Below, in pieces: positions 1-12,440 of a stretch of DNA of 64,000 nt. The position numbers and the translations under genes were made by a program. Numbering within the stretch: the first letter of the stretch is position 1; each line of letters opens with the position of its first letter. The DNA comes from Strix aluco. Lineage: Eukaryota > Chordata > Aves > Strigiformes > Strigidae. Location: assembly GCF_031877795.1 (NCBI RefSeq), contig NC_133933.1:73363730-73427729 (forward strand), in the 5' to 3' direction. The notes beneath the pieces were generated by a model, which worked only from the letters and a program-made list of their open reading frames with translations, made no database searches and had not been told where the DNA came from.

Positions 1-329
1 ATTATTAAAGACTTTGAAAAAGTAAATGTATTACTGGATTTAAAGGACTATGAATACTGAATATGTACACTGAATAGAAAGATTCAGAGGGTTAAAAGAC
101 AAAGCATCTGTTATCAGCTAGCCTTAAAAATAGCATTCCTGAATTACATACAGCATCTTATTTAAAATGCAAATTATTAAATTACTCTGTGTTATTTTTA
201 CGATCGAGTTCAGAAGGTATTTGACAACCGTTCAGAAAAACAGAAAGATTCAGTTTGCAGCCACAGAGACTGCAAGATACAGAAAGAAAGTTGATGAAGC
301 TCCACTAGAAAGAGACCTGCAAAGGACAA

Positions 330-1570
330 GAAGGCAATCAAGAACAGCTGGCATGGATTTATGAAAGACAAATCACACTTGGCCAACCTGATTGCATCCT
401 GTAATGAAATGGCTGGCTACGTGGACAAGGAGGGAGCCGCAGACACAACAGATCTTGACTTCAGTAAAGCTTTTGAAATAATTTCTCACAGCACTTTCAC
501 TCACAAACTGAGGAAATACGGCTTGAACAAGCTGTTAGATGCATTGAAAACTGCCTAGGCTGACAGGCTCAGTGGGTGGCAGCTGGTGGCTTGGCAACCT
601 GCCTGAAGGCCCATAACAAGTTGAGTGCTCTAGGGGTTGATACTAGGGCCCATATAGTTCATTGTCTCCATCAAAAACCTGGACCATGGGACAGGATGCA
701 CCCTCACCATATTTTAAGACAGCACTAAGTTAGGGGAGTGGTTGACACACTAAACCATAGAGCTTTTAGTTCTAAGGAACTTTGAAAAGCTCAAGGACTG
801 GGCTGACAGAAGCCTTAACACATTCAACAAGGAGAAACACAATAAAGGAGAAACACTCAGCCCTGCAGCTAACGCAGAATAAGCCCTTCCATTGGTACTG
901 GCTGGGAAGAAATAGGCTGGCTATCAGCTTTGCCAAAAAGGACCTGAGGTTATGTGAAAGCCAAGTCCAATATGAGAAAACAGTGTGCTCTCATCCCAAA
1001 GAGGGCAAACCACACAGCAGCCTCTGCATTGGAAGGAGTATGGCCAACAGAGTGAGGAAGGTTATTATCCCCCTCTGCTGAGTGTTGGTGAGGCCCTGGC
1101 TGGACACAGGGCCCAGTTTGGTGCTTCCACAGATCAAGATGGCACATCTCCAGTGAAGGCTACCAAGATGATCAGGATCTAAATCATACCACCTTGAAGG
1201 AGAGGTTGAGGGATCCTGGGCCTGTCTTTGTTGAAGAGCATAAGGAGTCATGTATCAGCAGCCTGCAACTATTTGAAGGGGGTTTACGAATATGACAGAG
1301 CTAAACTCTCCTTGGTAGTGGTAGGCAATACAACAGGAAACCATGGGCAGAAGTGGCTTAGGAGGTCCAAAGAGGAACATTATGAAACAAATTATTTATT
1401 TGGAAGGTAGGTAACCTGGACAAACTATGAAATTTTTATTTTGGATGGTTTTGAGAGCTGTGATTTACTTTCAGCAGGGTGGCTGGGCTGTGCAACATAC
1501 AGAGGTCCTTTCCAACCAACCCGTTTATGATTGTGCACAATTGTAAAGCTGATGACTTTCCTGGTCTGTG
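330..1570 (+). mobile_element. Degenerate CR1 LINE fragment (RT region to 3' end)
   Basis: The sequence follows the CR1 non-LTR retrotransposon from its reverse-transcriptase region to near its 3' end. A frame at 361-558 contains KDKSHLANLI and LDFSKAF, typical of the CR1 reverse transcriptase. Around 700-760 the text resembles the CR1 'cactaagttgggagg' section. Around 1060-1110 it resembles the 'ccctctactctgctctggtgag' section. The stretch ending near 1540 ('gaggtcctttccaacc') matches the CR1 3' tail. It is broken by many stops and frameshifts, so it is an old, dead copy. The left boundary is approximate; similarity may begin some bases before 330. Confidence 0.8.
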
Positions 1571-1571
1571 A

Positions 1572-2240
1572 TTCTTGTTTATTGTTGGAAGGTAGCCTTA
1601 AAATGGTCACCAAAATGTTGTCTGGGTTTTATTAATTTATGAGTGTGTTTCAATATACCCATGAGCAAAAATAAAAATACTCTGCCCATCTGTTGATATC
1701 TGCCAAACTGCAGATGTTCTTTTCTGAAAACAGAGTATTTCATTGCCAGATTTAAACCATTATCTGCTACTTCAGTTGGCAGTATAAAAATAACAAAGAA
1801 ATGCAATGCATTTTGAGAATCCACTGGTTGTAAACTAATTCAGTGTGTTAATTATTCAACTTGTATAAGTGATGGAAGTGCCTGTAACCATCCCCGGGAG
1901 TCCCCAAAATAATTTAAAACTCTTGAGTGCAGCAACTCTGATACATACCCTTTCCTCTCTGAATAATTACATTCTGAACTATTTACCTTTTTTTTTTTTT
2001 TTTTTCTTTCTAGAAAGTATGCCTAAGGTCACTGTTTTGACTCAAGTTTTGACTGAACTAAGAGCTATTCCTGCCTCCTTCACACCAGGGGCTTCTCCTC
2101 CCTCTGCACCCCAGGAGAGGCCACACCACCCACCTTCCCCTTCCCCGCACCGCACCCCGTGAGCATCCCGGCTTCTCTTGCTGCTTTCCTCGTTGCGATC
2201 GCAGTCCTGAGTCCTTATTCTTAAAAGCGCTGTTTGTGGT
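1572..2240. other. Intergenic stretch upstream of HDDC2
   Basis: No gene is seen here. The sequence is AT-rich up to about 2050 and then becomes C-rich towards the CpG island. It contains one long T homopolymer (1988-2005). Confidence 0.6.
1988..2005. repeat. T homopolymer, 18 nt
   Basis: An uninterrupted run of 18 T lies 478 bp upstream of the HDDC2 start codon. It is a simple repeat, and its length may vary or be misassembled. Confidence 0.95.
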
Positions 2241-2900
2241 TAATGAATCCCGCTGGGAGTACGGCCCCACCATACACCTGCCACCCGCCCACCCGACGCC
2301 CGCCTGGCCCGGCAGGCCCTCAGCCGTAGGGGCGTTGCTTCGCCGCCGGCTGCCGGGGCGGGGAGCGCGGCGCCCGGCCAGCCGCTGCTTCCCCTTCCCC
2401 CAGCGCCACTCAGAGCCGCCGTCCGGGCCGGCAGCAGCAGCAGGAGGAGGAGGAGGAGCGGGCGAAGGCTGCCGGGCGGCGGATGGCGGCGGGGGCGAGT
2501 GGCGGCGGCGGCCTGCTGCCCTTCCTGCGGCTGCTGGGGCAGCTCAAGGTGAGCGCGGGGGCCGCGGGAGCAAGGCCCGCCTCAGCGGGGCGGCGGGCCC
2601 GCCGTGGGCCCGGGCGGCCGCCGTGGCGGGCGGGGAGGCTGCCCGCGGCCTTCGCCGGCGTGGCAGCGGGGGCGCACTCGGTGGCGCCCGGCCCGGCCGC
2701 CGGGGCCGGCCCGGCCGCGGGGCGGCCGGCGGAGAAACCGCGGCCACCGGGGCGCCACCGGCGGCTCGCCGCGGCGCCTGCGACTCGGAGACGGCCGCCC
2801 CGGGTTTGGGGCTGCGGCGGGGACACGCGGGCGCCGGCCGGGGGAGGGCAGGAGGGGCTCGGCGCTTCGCCGTGAGCGCCGTGAGGCTGAGTGCGCCTGG
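2240..2900 (+). promoter_or_regulatory. CpG island promoter of HDDC2
   Basis: The sequence changes abruptly from AT-rich to extremely GC- and CpG-rich, and returns to normal shortly after exon 1. A perfect GC box (GGGGCGGGG, 2355-2363) lies 120 bp upstream of the start codon, and a purine-rich GGA-repeat 5' leader lies around 2439-2460. I see no TATA box. This is the usual architecture of a broadly expressed TATA-less vertebrate promoter. The exact transcription start cannot be read; it is probably around 2380-2450. Confidence 0.85.
2483..2548 (+). CDS. HDDC2: HDDC2 coding exon 1
   Basis: Encodes residues 1-22: an Ala/Gly-rich start and then LLPFLRLLGQLK. The donor is AAG|gtgagc at 2549, phase 0. 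The 5' UTR part of the exon extends upstream to an unseen start site. Confidence 0.92.
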
Positions 2901-5900
2901 GATCAGGCAGGGAGAGTGCGGAGGAGCGTGTGGAGAGGTACCTGTGTAAAGGCGTCCGGTCACAGCCTCGGGGGGCCCGGTCCTTGGGGCAGGTGTTTCT
3001 CGGAAGCATCAGATCTCAGCGGAGCGTGGAGGTCACGGTGGGACAGAATTTCGGCTGGCAGCTCTGAAGCGAGGGCCTTCAAAACCTGAGGCGTTAACGT
3101 TTCTCTGACGCCGTCCTCACACAGAGAGTACCACGGACGGGATGGGTGTACAGGAACGTGGCGAAGCCAGAGAGCGTATCGGATCACATGTACAGGATGG
3201 CGATGATGGCTTTGGTGACCGAAGACAAAAGCCTTAACAAGGACAGGTGAGACTGCCTCTGGTTATCATGACCATGTTAAATGCTGTGGGAGACGCTTAA
3301 AATAGCTGGTATCCTGAGGAAGAGCTTTTAAAACGCACTGAAGGAGTTTGAAACGCTTCCCCCTCCATTCTTTGGACAGGGTGCTCTTTACCTGGAGAGC
3401 TGAAAGACTTGTTGAATTCCAGGTGCTGAGGCAAATTGTTAATGCAGAGGCCCTGAGCAGGCCTTCTGTCATGCCATAAACTCTGTTAAAACTCAGTTTG
3501 AAGCAACAGACAGCAAAGGCAAAGCCATACACCGTGTGGATTTTGATAGCACTCAGCAGCAGTAAGGAGCCTCAGAAATGATACAGTGTAGAAGAGAAAG
3601 CATCATTAGTCGTGAATGAGTTGTCAAGTCTGGTATGGGATCGTGCTTGTTTTGGCCCTTCAGGAGCTGATGAAAATAATGAAGGCTTTTTTTGGCTGTT
3701 CTGCTGCAAATTGACATAGCTACAGAATTGTGAGTGTCAGATTATATACTGAATTTGGGATGGCTCCCATCAGATTACCTTCTACCTGTTGTAGCATTCA
3801 TGTGAACCGTATAATGTAGTTACCACAAAATCTCTGAGAGTCAAGCATACAAAAGCTAAGCATGTTATTTTTGAATGCTGTGCAGTTGTACAAACTGTAT
3901 TTATATCTGAATCTACACTTACAAGCAGCAGGAGGTAGAAATCAGGAATTAAAATGTCTAGGTAGAAACTACTCTCCTTAGTAAAGAAGTGAAAAATGTT
4001 ATGCAAACTTAAAAAACCAAAAAACCCCCTTTAAAATATGTGAAGGGAGTGAATTATGCAGTCTCTTAGCTTTATGAATAACAAGATATGAGTTAAAATG
4101 CTGAAAAACTAATTATTCTGTCTTTCGTATTTGTCAGATGCATACGATTAGCTTTGGTTCACGATATGGCTGAATGCATTGTTGGAGATATCGCTCCTGC
4201 AGATAATATCTCAAAAGAGGAAAAACACAGGAGAGAAGAGGTATGGGCATAAGGCACGAAGCCACATCTGCGAAGCATTCTGTGTGTTTTTAGTGTTCTG
4301 GTGGTAGTGAAGAGACCCTCTAAACCACATACTACTGTCATTGGCATTGGACAAATAAGCCACGAACAACCAAAGTTCTCAACTCATGATTTTTTTCTAC
4401 ATGTAATGTCACCAAGTACAAAGTTAGGAAGGAGAACCTTTGAAGTACTCTTGACATTGGCCATTTATTCCTGAACTAGGTGGATTTTTGGTAGCCTGAA
4501 TTAGTCATTTTGACCAGCTTTACCAAGAGGTGGGGAGCAGGGAGTAGGTGCACTGAGGGGTGGATGACAGTTCATGGCGGACCATTTGTGTGGTGTGTAT
4601 CATGTGGTTGTGGCCGAGACTTATTTAAATTTAAACCATTTGTGCAGGACTCCAGACATGGGTGCATGAGTCATGAGCCTTTGAGTGCGGTGTGCCTAGC
4701 GTTATTTTATTTTTGGCCTTGTATGTATCCAAACTGTTGGTTTGTCATTTCTAGTTTGCTGCATTATTTGAAGAAAATGTAAACCACTCCTCCAGCGACA
4801 GCTAGAGGGCAACGTGATGCCTCAAAACTCTTCAGAGGCTACAATTAGCTCTTCAAAGAGTGTAAAAAAACGTTGCAGTGATTATTTTCCCCACCACTAC
4901 CTTTTGTGCTTACCTGTTTAAAACTAGGGGCTGGGGGAACTATGACTAACTCTAGGAGTTAGCTCTTTGCTAAGAAAGTGGAAATTAAAGATCAGCATTC
5001 TTGAAGTACTGTCTTTACTGACTGCAATTTTGATATTTCTTTTTTTTCAATTTATTTCATAGTGTGTTATTACAATAAACAAAAAACCTTTTTCCTGGAA
5101 GCCTCCAAAGGTTGTTTTGTCACTGAGGATAAGGCTTCAACTTTGCCTAGAGGGACTTCTCATTTGTGTTCAGGCAATGAAAAAGATATTTTAATGCCTA
5201 AGTATGTTTAAGAAGTTTTCTTAAGTATTTGCAGCTCCTTCTGCTCCTGTTTCACTCAGTGAGGACTTTGCTGTTGACTTTTTGGGAGTGAAGGTCAAGC
5301 CCTAAACGTTGAGGCTGACTCTGAAATACTGTTGTAAAAATACACTAAGGGTAATGGTTTCATGAGGTGGCTTGAGCTGAATTATCAATATGCTGCTTCC
5401 GCTGCAGAGTTCTCCTTTTTTATCCCCTTTGCTCTACGGCTGACATTGAGCTGGTTCTGAAGTTTGCTGCTTGTGCAGTAAGTTTAATCAGCTAGTCTCA
5501 CCAAGGGTAAGGCAGCAGAAAATGAACTTGATTTTTTAAAAAAAAAAAAGTTTGGGTTTCTTCTTTGGGGTTGTTTGGTTGGTGTTTTTTTGCCAAGTAA
5601 GTCATTTTGGCCTGCTAACCTTGAAATCTGATGAGCTCCAGAGCTGGAAGAAGGTGGGAAGGAATGAGACCTTGATGTTTCAGTGGTGGGGAGCAGCAGG
5701 TTCAGTTCAGCCCTATTGTGAAACTATACCCTGTATTTGAGTGGAGAAACAGTCATGGCACAAAACCTTCGTCTTGCCTGTGATGTTGATTGTTTCGGAA
5801 GCAGCCCTTAGTGTTACTAGGAAAACAGTAGAAATAGCGCAGAAATGAGACTGATCAGCTGGGAGAGCACAAAGAGCCTGCAGAGCATTTTCTGCTTGCT

Positions 5901-8900
5901 GATTACACCATCAGTTTGATACTGCGTTAAACCTTGTGCCAAGATTTTTGTTGTTGAACAAATGGTATCTCAGTCTTGGAGCACTGCGTTTTATTGCTGC
6001 AGGCTATTAAATGGATTTTCTTCCTCTGTTTTTCAAAATTGGAACATTTTTAAAGGCTTATGTTGTGTTGTCTGCCTGACAGACAGTACCTGCTCTCAGC
6101 CCTGTTAGTGGAAATGTGCTACTTTAGTGTTTGGGAGGGCACAGTTGCTTGTCAACACTGGAAGTTAGTATTTCGAAGCTGCTTTTATGAACTGCACCTA
6201 TAACCTATTAAGTTCAAATTTTGCCGCCACTAGTTAAATTTGGAAGGCAGAGCTGGTAATTGACTTCAGTTCCCTGGCATTTGACTTGCCTGTTTTGCTC
6301 TGGGCTTCTTTTTGGATTCTTGAAGATACTGGAAGCACTTTCAGGTTGTTTTTCTTGTGTTTTAGACTACTTCTCTAACACTTTACTTAAGCAGCTCCCA
6401 GAAAAGATTCTTCACTGAGAGTGGTCCTGCTGTTTCTCTGGCAGATTTATGTACATGTGCACTTTAGAATAATACACAGTGTAGTGTATGTTTCTACAAA
6501 CTTGGCAATAAGTAGTTAATTCTTAAAGATAATGATAAAAATATACTTGCCCAAAAAATGGATGAATGGAAATGGCTTCTTTTTTTCAGGCAGCTATGCA
6601 ACAACTGACCCATCTTCTATCAGAGGACCTCAGAAAAGAAATTTATGAACTCTGGGAAGTAAGCTTGCATTCTTTTGATCCTTTGCTAAAATTCACGGTG
6701 ACCCGTTGTCCTCTTCCTGTTTGTCATCTCTTATTTTGACCTCAAGCAAGATAGATTCATTTGCTTGGGAGATAAAGCTAATGGTATGAGTCAAGGTCGC
6801 TTTGGAATCCTTTTCAAATAGAAACCCCAAACTTTGGTAAAATAACCAGCTTCTGCCTTTGGCCTCTCAAAGTTACAGATGAACCTATCCCGAGCTTGGT
6901 TTGTACAACTGAAGGAAGGGTTTGTCTTCTACATCCAGCCCTCTTGGAAATAAATCTGGTTTTTTACTACATTTTCTCCTTTGTTTACATCTTGCCATTT
7001 GCAGCTCATGATCTTTTAATACAGGAAAAAATAATGGGAGCTGATGATGCTGTGGAGTATTTTCTGCTTTTTATGGAAGTAATAATTTATGTGGCTTCCA
7101 TTTCTTTATTATACAGCCCATTAGGTTAAAATATTTAGTAGTAACTTCTGGTTTAAACTTCAGTGTGGTGCACTGACACATAACAGTGCTTTTCTACAAA
7201 CAGCACAGATTGCTGGCTGGTCTTGGGTACCTTAAATGTTTGTATTGGAAAGTATCTTCTCTATTTGAAGGTGGTTTAACTTTTTGATGTGAACTCATGC
7301 TGTTAATTGATAAGATCTTTTATACTTGCAAACTAGGGATGATTAGATTATTTCCAAACAATTAAAGTTTATAATTGCTATGCTTTATCTTATCCTGGCA
7401 TGAGGACAAGTGCATCACCAATCTCTTGTTCACATGCTGCAAACAAAGCATTATATGTTTCTTGGACCTGCAACTGTATTTTCTGCTGATATTCTTACTT
7501 TTCCACTTGGACTATATTTAAATTCCGGATATTTGCAGCCAATTTCTGCCTTTTGTTACAGCAGCCTGTTTGTTTGGGATTTTTTTCTTGCTGTAGCTGT
7601 GTGGTGAAACTGGCAATGGGGATGTGTTTTCAGTGCTATAATTCAAGGTAAAGGGGGTAAACCAATGTAACCAGATCTGGGAAATAATGTGTGTGCATTT
7701 GTTTAGTGAGCACGGGTTCCTTCTCCCTTGGGAAGCTGTTATAATTGAGGAAAAAAGTTGTTGATAGATACACTTATTCCTGTAGGATATTTTTTTTGCA
7801 TGTATTTTTTTTTCTTTACCTCAGTCTTCTGATTGTATAAGAAGCACGTAGCTTTTTATCATTCTCATTGACCATAATTTAACATATGCACAGTTTTGAT
7901 CATTTGTTCTTTGTTTCTACCTTCAGGGTAATTTATTGGCATTGAGTCTCCAATGCAGCAGTACGAGTGTAAGCCACATAGCAGCGAGTATAACCTAAAA
8001 ATCTAGTATTCACATGTAGTCCCTCTAGTCTTATTTTAAGTGGAACCACTAGTTGCTTCTTAAAACGAATTAAAAAAAAAAAAAAAAGCAGAAAACAAGA
8101 AGCTTCTGACCATTTGGTGTGATACTCTGCTCTCAGGTAGCCAGAGGCATTTCCCTCTGGTTTCTTTTTGTGAGGGAGGGAGCCCAGGGCTGAACAGTGA
8201 CTGGGACACAAGTCTGTTGACACTCTTAGGAAGTCCTTCCTGCACTGCTCTGCCCTCATCTCCACCCTTCTTTCCCTTTCAGCCTTATGAGGACTATTGC
8301 TTTGGACAGTATTGGTGGGCACTCTGCAAGTGTAGTGTAGAGGTGAAAGGTAGCAGAAGGATTCCTCTGATATATTTTCACTTTATAACTTAATCCAGAA
8401 TACATTTGAAAAAACATGAAAGTAAGTTAGTCAGCACACTTCTGTCCTGCCTTTTTATTTTCAAGAGCAAAAGTACAGGAGTCTTTTTTTTAAAAGGCAG
8501 ACTGTGGTGTTTGAGAGACCAGTTACTGTTTTTTCAAAGTATACTGTTATTTCGCACTCTTACACCTGCTGGGAGGAAACAGTGTTTATTTCAGCACTGT
8601 GCACAGTGGCACATAGAATAGCTGATGTTTCTTGAGGTTAATGTGAACTGAGGTATGAATAAGATCTGGTGGGTTGTGTGGCACAAAGAGGTTGGTAACA
8701 GATTGATACTCCCAGTTAACTGCTGGAGGTGGGACAGACCTTTACGAGCAAAAAGCCATAGTTCTCCTGAAGTTCTCCTTTGTAATGCTGCCAAGAATTT
8801 GTTCTCTTTGGTAGCCAAAAAAAAAAAAAGAATAGAAATAAATAGATTTAAGAAAATAAGTAGTAGTTAAACAATCTAAAGGTGAGGCAAAGCTCAGATT

Positions 8901-11654
8901 GAAAGGAGGAAGGTAAAAATGTTGAAATGAAAGTGATTACTAAAATAACGATCAAAATGTAATTGAAAATTCAAAGCGTTGTTCAAATGCAAATAGAGTA
9001 GTATATGAATCAGTCATGGCTATCAAAATCTGGATGTCTGACTTTCAGACGTAAAGCAATAATAAGAACAAACAGGCTTCTAATACTATGTCAGACAAGG
9101 AAATGACCACGACGCTTATCTGAGTGTCACTGTGCTGGAATTACAACCCAGGATCTTGCCACTGTCAGTGGCATCCACACCCACAGTTGTCTTCTTAAGA
9201 TGCAGAAAGAGATGCCATATTCCTTTGGTCTGTAAGAAAAACTCTCCCTGTGCTTTGTGCTGCTCTCCTCTGCAGAACTGCTGTGCATCATGGGTTGTGT
9301 GGATTTGAAAGCACAGATGGGTCTGGTGTGTACTTGAGCCTCTGGTCTGATTATTGGTGGTGGTGATGATGAACTGGTTCAGACCTGCTGAGGGTGTCAA
9401 ATGTGATGGTGACCTGCCCAGACAGAAGCCTTTTTCTGTGGCTGGTATTGGAAGTCAGGAGAAGGCCAGCTGATGAGACATCAAATACAATGTAGTAGAT
9501 TTAGAAAAGAAAATGAAACTGCAAACCTGTCCACAGCCAGCACTGGAAGCAAACAGCAGCAAAATTGTTCAAGTTGACTAGAAATGTGAATGACTCACAA
9601 ATACATACTGGTGATGACTGGAGAGAGGGAAAAAGCAGAGAGATTAAAGGACTTAGTCTGAAGGGGAGGAAACCCCTTAACAACTCCTTCCCTATCTCCT
9701 AGGAGAGACATAAAGACATAAGCAGCTCAGACAGATTAGACCAAAGAGATTAAGAAGGAGTGACAGGAGAAATGTAAAGAACAACTCTTCATGAAAACAG
9801 CAAGTGGTGGAGAAATGTGCAAAATAGGTCTTAAAAACAGATAATGGTAATGCATAGGCACACACTACAGTAATTCATAGCCTTAGCCTGGCCTGAAAAG
9901 ATCTTTTTAGATATAAAATGTTGTTAAATGGAACCTATTATTTGAGTTGTATATTGTGTAGGGTTGTCTCCATATCATCCCTGATTCAGTTTAGCGTATG
10001 CAAAAGAATTGTGTTCTTAAGTCCTACTGCGTTTAATAGCAATTTAGCATGTACTTATTTAAAGTGTTTTGCTGAATAGCAGTCTTAAAAGAGAGTGAAA
10101 GACGTAACTGTCATGAATATTTATGGCGTGGCTTGTACTACTGAAGAAAATTCTAGATCTATAAAGAGCTTCTAATACTCTTGTTTCAGAACAACAAATT
10201 TTTTTTCTTATAACTGCAAATCTGTTCAGGAATATGAAAACCAGTGTACTGCAGAAGCCAAGTTTGTAAAACAGTTGGATCAGTGTGAGATGATACTGCA
10301 AGCGTTTGAGTATGAAGAGTTGGAAAACACACCTGGCAGACTGCAGGATTTTTACGATTCAACTGCTGGTATGACATTTGGGCTTTTTTTGGTTTTTGTT
10401 TCATAAATGAAATGGAATATACAAATTGCCTTTTATCTGATAGACATTCAGAGGAAGTGAGAACTAGTTATTTCACTCATTGCTCCAGTACCCTAAATAT
10501 TTTTGGGGAAACTTATTGCAGTGTGACAATATTGTACATTTATCTGTAGGTATTGAACCTGAATATCATTTACACCAAGTTCCTTTTACATCACTTTTTT
10601 ACTTAGAGAGAGGTCCAGGCCCAACGTTCATTACACCTGCATGTGTTTAAGGATCTCCATGTAACGTCAGAGGGGGTATAAAGGAGGCTTCAGGCTTCAC
10701 CGATGCTCCAACAGCAGCTTGTTTCTACTTTGTTAGTGTTTCATGAACCAGTGAAGTAGAATTTGTTATTCTTACATGAGCTATGGCCTTGTGTGACCTG
10801 CCCAAAGTACATGTGAGAACCAGCTCAGGGAAATGTTTTAGGTGCAATTGTATTGCTTTTTATTCTATCCACTGCTTTTCAAACTAAACTGATTAGTTGA
10901 AAGGAGAAATAGGTAAAATAATAGTATTCATTATTTTAGCAAGGGAGCTGAACACTAGAAGAGGACTGTGACTCCAAGTCATCCTATCCTGGGAAAAAAC
11001 TAGAGGCAGACAAACTTGGGGAGGGGGCCAGCAATCACCAGACACAGTCCCTGACAAGTCTCATTTATACCTTGGTGACCCCTCAGGGAAATAATAAGCT
11101 TTCTGAAAAATGCAATAATTTGATTAGGGAAGAAGGAAAAAAGGGACATCAACAAAGCCAGAATACTTCATTTTCTAATTGACAACTTTCCCTCCTACCA
11201 GAATACAGTAACTTAAACTGAGCTGGTGTCTCAGTAGAGCCTACAGCATATACCCTAAGTGCATCTGTAATTGGGGTGGTTTCCTGTAGCAGGATACATA
11301 GTGTGGGATTATCTTAGTCAGGGTGCATCCCTTTTTCAGCTCTTAAGTGTCTTAATAGAGCACAAAATATTTTTGTAAGGTTTTTGGGAAGAATGGCTAT
11401 AACTACTGTTATTCCATAGTTGGATTAAACTGGGAGTACTCTCTTTCTTAAAAGAATAATTTGACATTTATTCTGAGCCTAAAGTGACATCACTGCCAAC
11501 CTTTCACATGTAGGAAAATGAGAGCATTTTTAATTAACTTTGTTTCTTTTGTTTTGCAGGGAAGTTTGTTCACCCAGAAATACTCCAGCTTGTATCTCTG
11601 ATTAACACAGAAAGGAATAAAAAAAAAGCAGCTACATCTCATCCACATTCATGA
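2483..11654 (+). CDS. HDDC2: HDDC2, HD domain-containing 5'-nucleotidase (6 coding exons, complete)
   Basis: The joined exons 2483-2548, 3125-3246, 4138-4240, 6590-6658, 10230-10368 and 11560-11654 encode 197 aa, against about 204 in human. All five introns are GT-AG and the frame is continuous. The protein belongs to the YfbR-like HD-domain phosphohydrolases, which dephosphorylate deoxynucleoside 5'-monophosphates using divalent metal. Expected metal ligands are visible: His43 (in SDHMYRM), His71-Asp72 (LVHDMAE) and Asp137 (KQLDQCEM). The segments GWVYRNV, ECIVGDIAPADNI and GRLQDFYDSTAGKF are nearly identical to human HDDC2. The N-terminus is a short Ala/Gly-rich stretch before LLPFLRLLGQLK and is about 7 aa shorter than human. 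The start is the first in-frame ATG of the CpG-island exon; it has +4 G but no purine at -3. Transcription converges on TPD52L1. Identity is certain from family resemblance; activity is inferred. Confidence 0.96.
3125..3246 (+). CDS. HDDC2: HDDC2 coding exon 2
   Basis: The acceptor is cacacag|AGA and the donor is GACAG|gtgaga. It encodes RVPRTGWVYRNV through LNKD (residues 23-62) plus two bases of Arg63, and includes the first HD-domain histidine, His43. Its 122 nt follow a short 576-bp intron that is still partly within the CpG-rich zone. Confidence 0.95.
4138..4240 (+). CDS. HDDC2: HDDC2 coding exon 3 (HD motif)
   Basis: The acceptor is ttgtcag|ATG and the donor is GAAGAG|gtatgg, 103 nt. 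It encodes residues 63-97, carrying the diagnostic His71-Asp72 pair in ALVHDMAE and the conserved GDIAPADN loop. Confidence 0.96.
4241..10229 (+). other. HDDC2 introns 3 and 4
   Basis: Intron 3 is 4241-6589 and intron 4 is 6659-10229, interrupted only by exon 4. Both are AT-rich. I see A homopolymers at 8072-8087 and around 8818-8829 but no recognisable gene or clear transposable element. Open frames here do not resemble known proteins and lack consistent splice context. Confidence 0.6.
6590..6658 (+). CDS. HDDC2: HDDC2 coding exon 4
   Basis: A 69-nt exon in phase 0 at both ends, with acceptor tttttttcag|GCA and donor GGGAA|gtaagc. It encodes residues 98-120 (AAMQQLTHLL to YELWE). Skipping it would keep the frame. 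Confidence 0.95.
10230..10368 (+). CDS. HDDC2: HDDC2 coding exon 5
   Basis: A 139-nt exon with acceptor ctgttcag|GAA and donor GCTG|gtatga. It encodes residues 121-166, including KQLDQCEMILQAFEYEE with the late metal-ligand Asp137, and ends in DFYDSTA. Confidence 0.95.
11560..11654 (+). CDS. HDDC2: HDDC2 coding exon 6 and stop
   Basis: The acceptor is gttttgcag|GG. It encodes GKFVHPEILQLVSLIN through a basic NKKKAA segment to the C-terminal PHS, followed by TGA at 11652-11654. The human protein ends in a similar PHS. Confidence 0.94.
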
Positions 11655-11678
11655 GGTGTTCCTAAATGCTGTAGCTAT

Positions 11679-11684
11679 AATAAA
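11679..11684 (+). terminator. HDDC2 polyadenylation signal AATAAA
   Basis: A canonical AATAAA begins 25 nt after the HDDC2 stop codon, with T/GT-rich sequence just downstream. This predicts a very short 3' UTR of about 50 nt. Later alternative sites cannot be excluded. Confidence 0.75.
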
Positions 11685-11699
11685 TACTTTGTTTTATAT

Positions 11700-12370
11700 T
11701 CTGTGCATTATTTTTCCTCCTATAACATCATTAATTCTGCCAGGAGATTTTTTTTCTGTGCATTCACTGATGAGAATCCCAAGACCACTTAGACAGGAGC
11801 AGGTAGGATAGTTACCTCCTGGATCAGAGGTTGTGTCAAGGACCAAATATTTGGAATTTGCATGTTTGGGTGGTTTTTTTTTTTTAATCAGCCTCTGATT
11901 GATGCAGTCTCAGTTACAAATAGATTCTCTACTGGGGAAATTTGCGTAAATTTAAAAATTAGCTGATGACAATCTAATCTGTTCATGTAATGCACTGACT
12001 GGGACAGGTCGTCTTGTTCTGTGACTTCTAAGTATGTATGGATTTAAGTACCTTCTGTATCAAATGGGTTAATACCTGTTCACTGTGCTACACTGAAGTG
12101 AGACCAATGAGCACTTTTCTCTAGAAGCTCTTGAAAGAGCCAGACTTAGAGATGAAATTTCTTTGGAGTGCGTAGGCCTTAAGAAGTGATGGTGGATAAA
12201 ACTGGTAATCTCATTAATTACATTTTCTCAATATGTTTATTGTTTCATACAATTTTTCCACTGTTGATGGGTTGTATCAGGCAGTGGTGCTGACATTTCC
12301 ATAAGGCCAGTATTCCTGACTCCCCCTCGCACCGGACTGGCAATTTTACAGTGGTTTGCACGAGTAATTG
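11700..12370. other. Intergenic sequence after HDDC2
   Basis: AT-rich sequence downstream of the HDDC2 poly(A) signal. I see no gene, RNA or clear repeat apart from a short T run near 11873-11885. Confidence 0.5.
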
Positions 12371-12371
12371 A

Positions 12372-12440
12372 TAATCACAGAAGAGCTGAGGTTGGGAGGG
12401 ACCTTCAGAGCTTGTGCAGTCTAATGCAAAGCCTGTACAC
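12372..12440 (-). mobile_element. Short CR1 3'-end fragment (antisense)
   Basis: The + strand text 'aatcacagaagagctgagg' followed by 'ttgggagggacctt' is the reverse complement of the CR1 3' tail, so the element points to the - strand. Only about 70 bp are recognisable, the usual extent of a 5'-truncated CR1. Confidence 0.65.

Noticed and set aside
2236-3009. Long overlapping frames on both strands across the CpG island (up to 237 codons)
   Set aside because: Extreme GC content removes stop codons. The translations are Arg/Ala/Gly/Pro-rich low complexity, and only the 22-codon HDDC2 exon 1 frame continues by splicing into a conserved protein.
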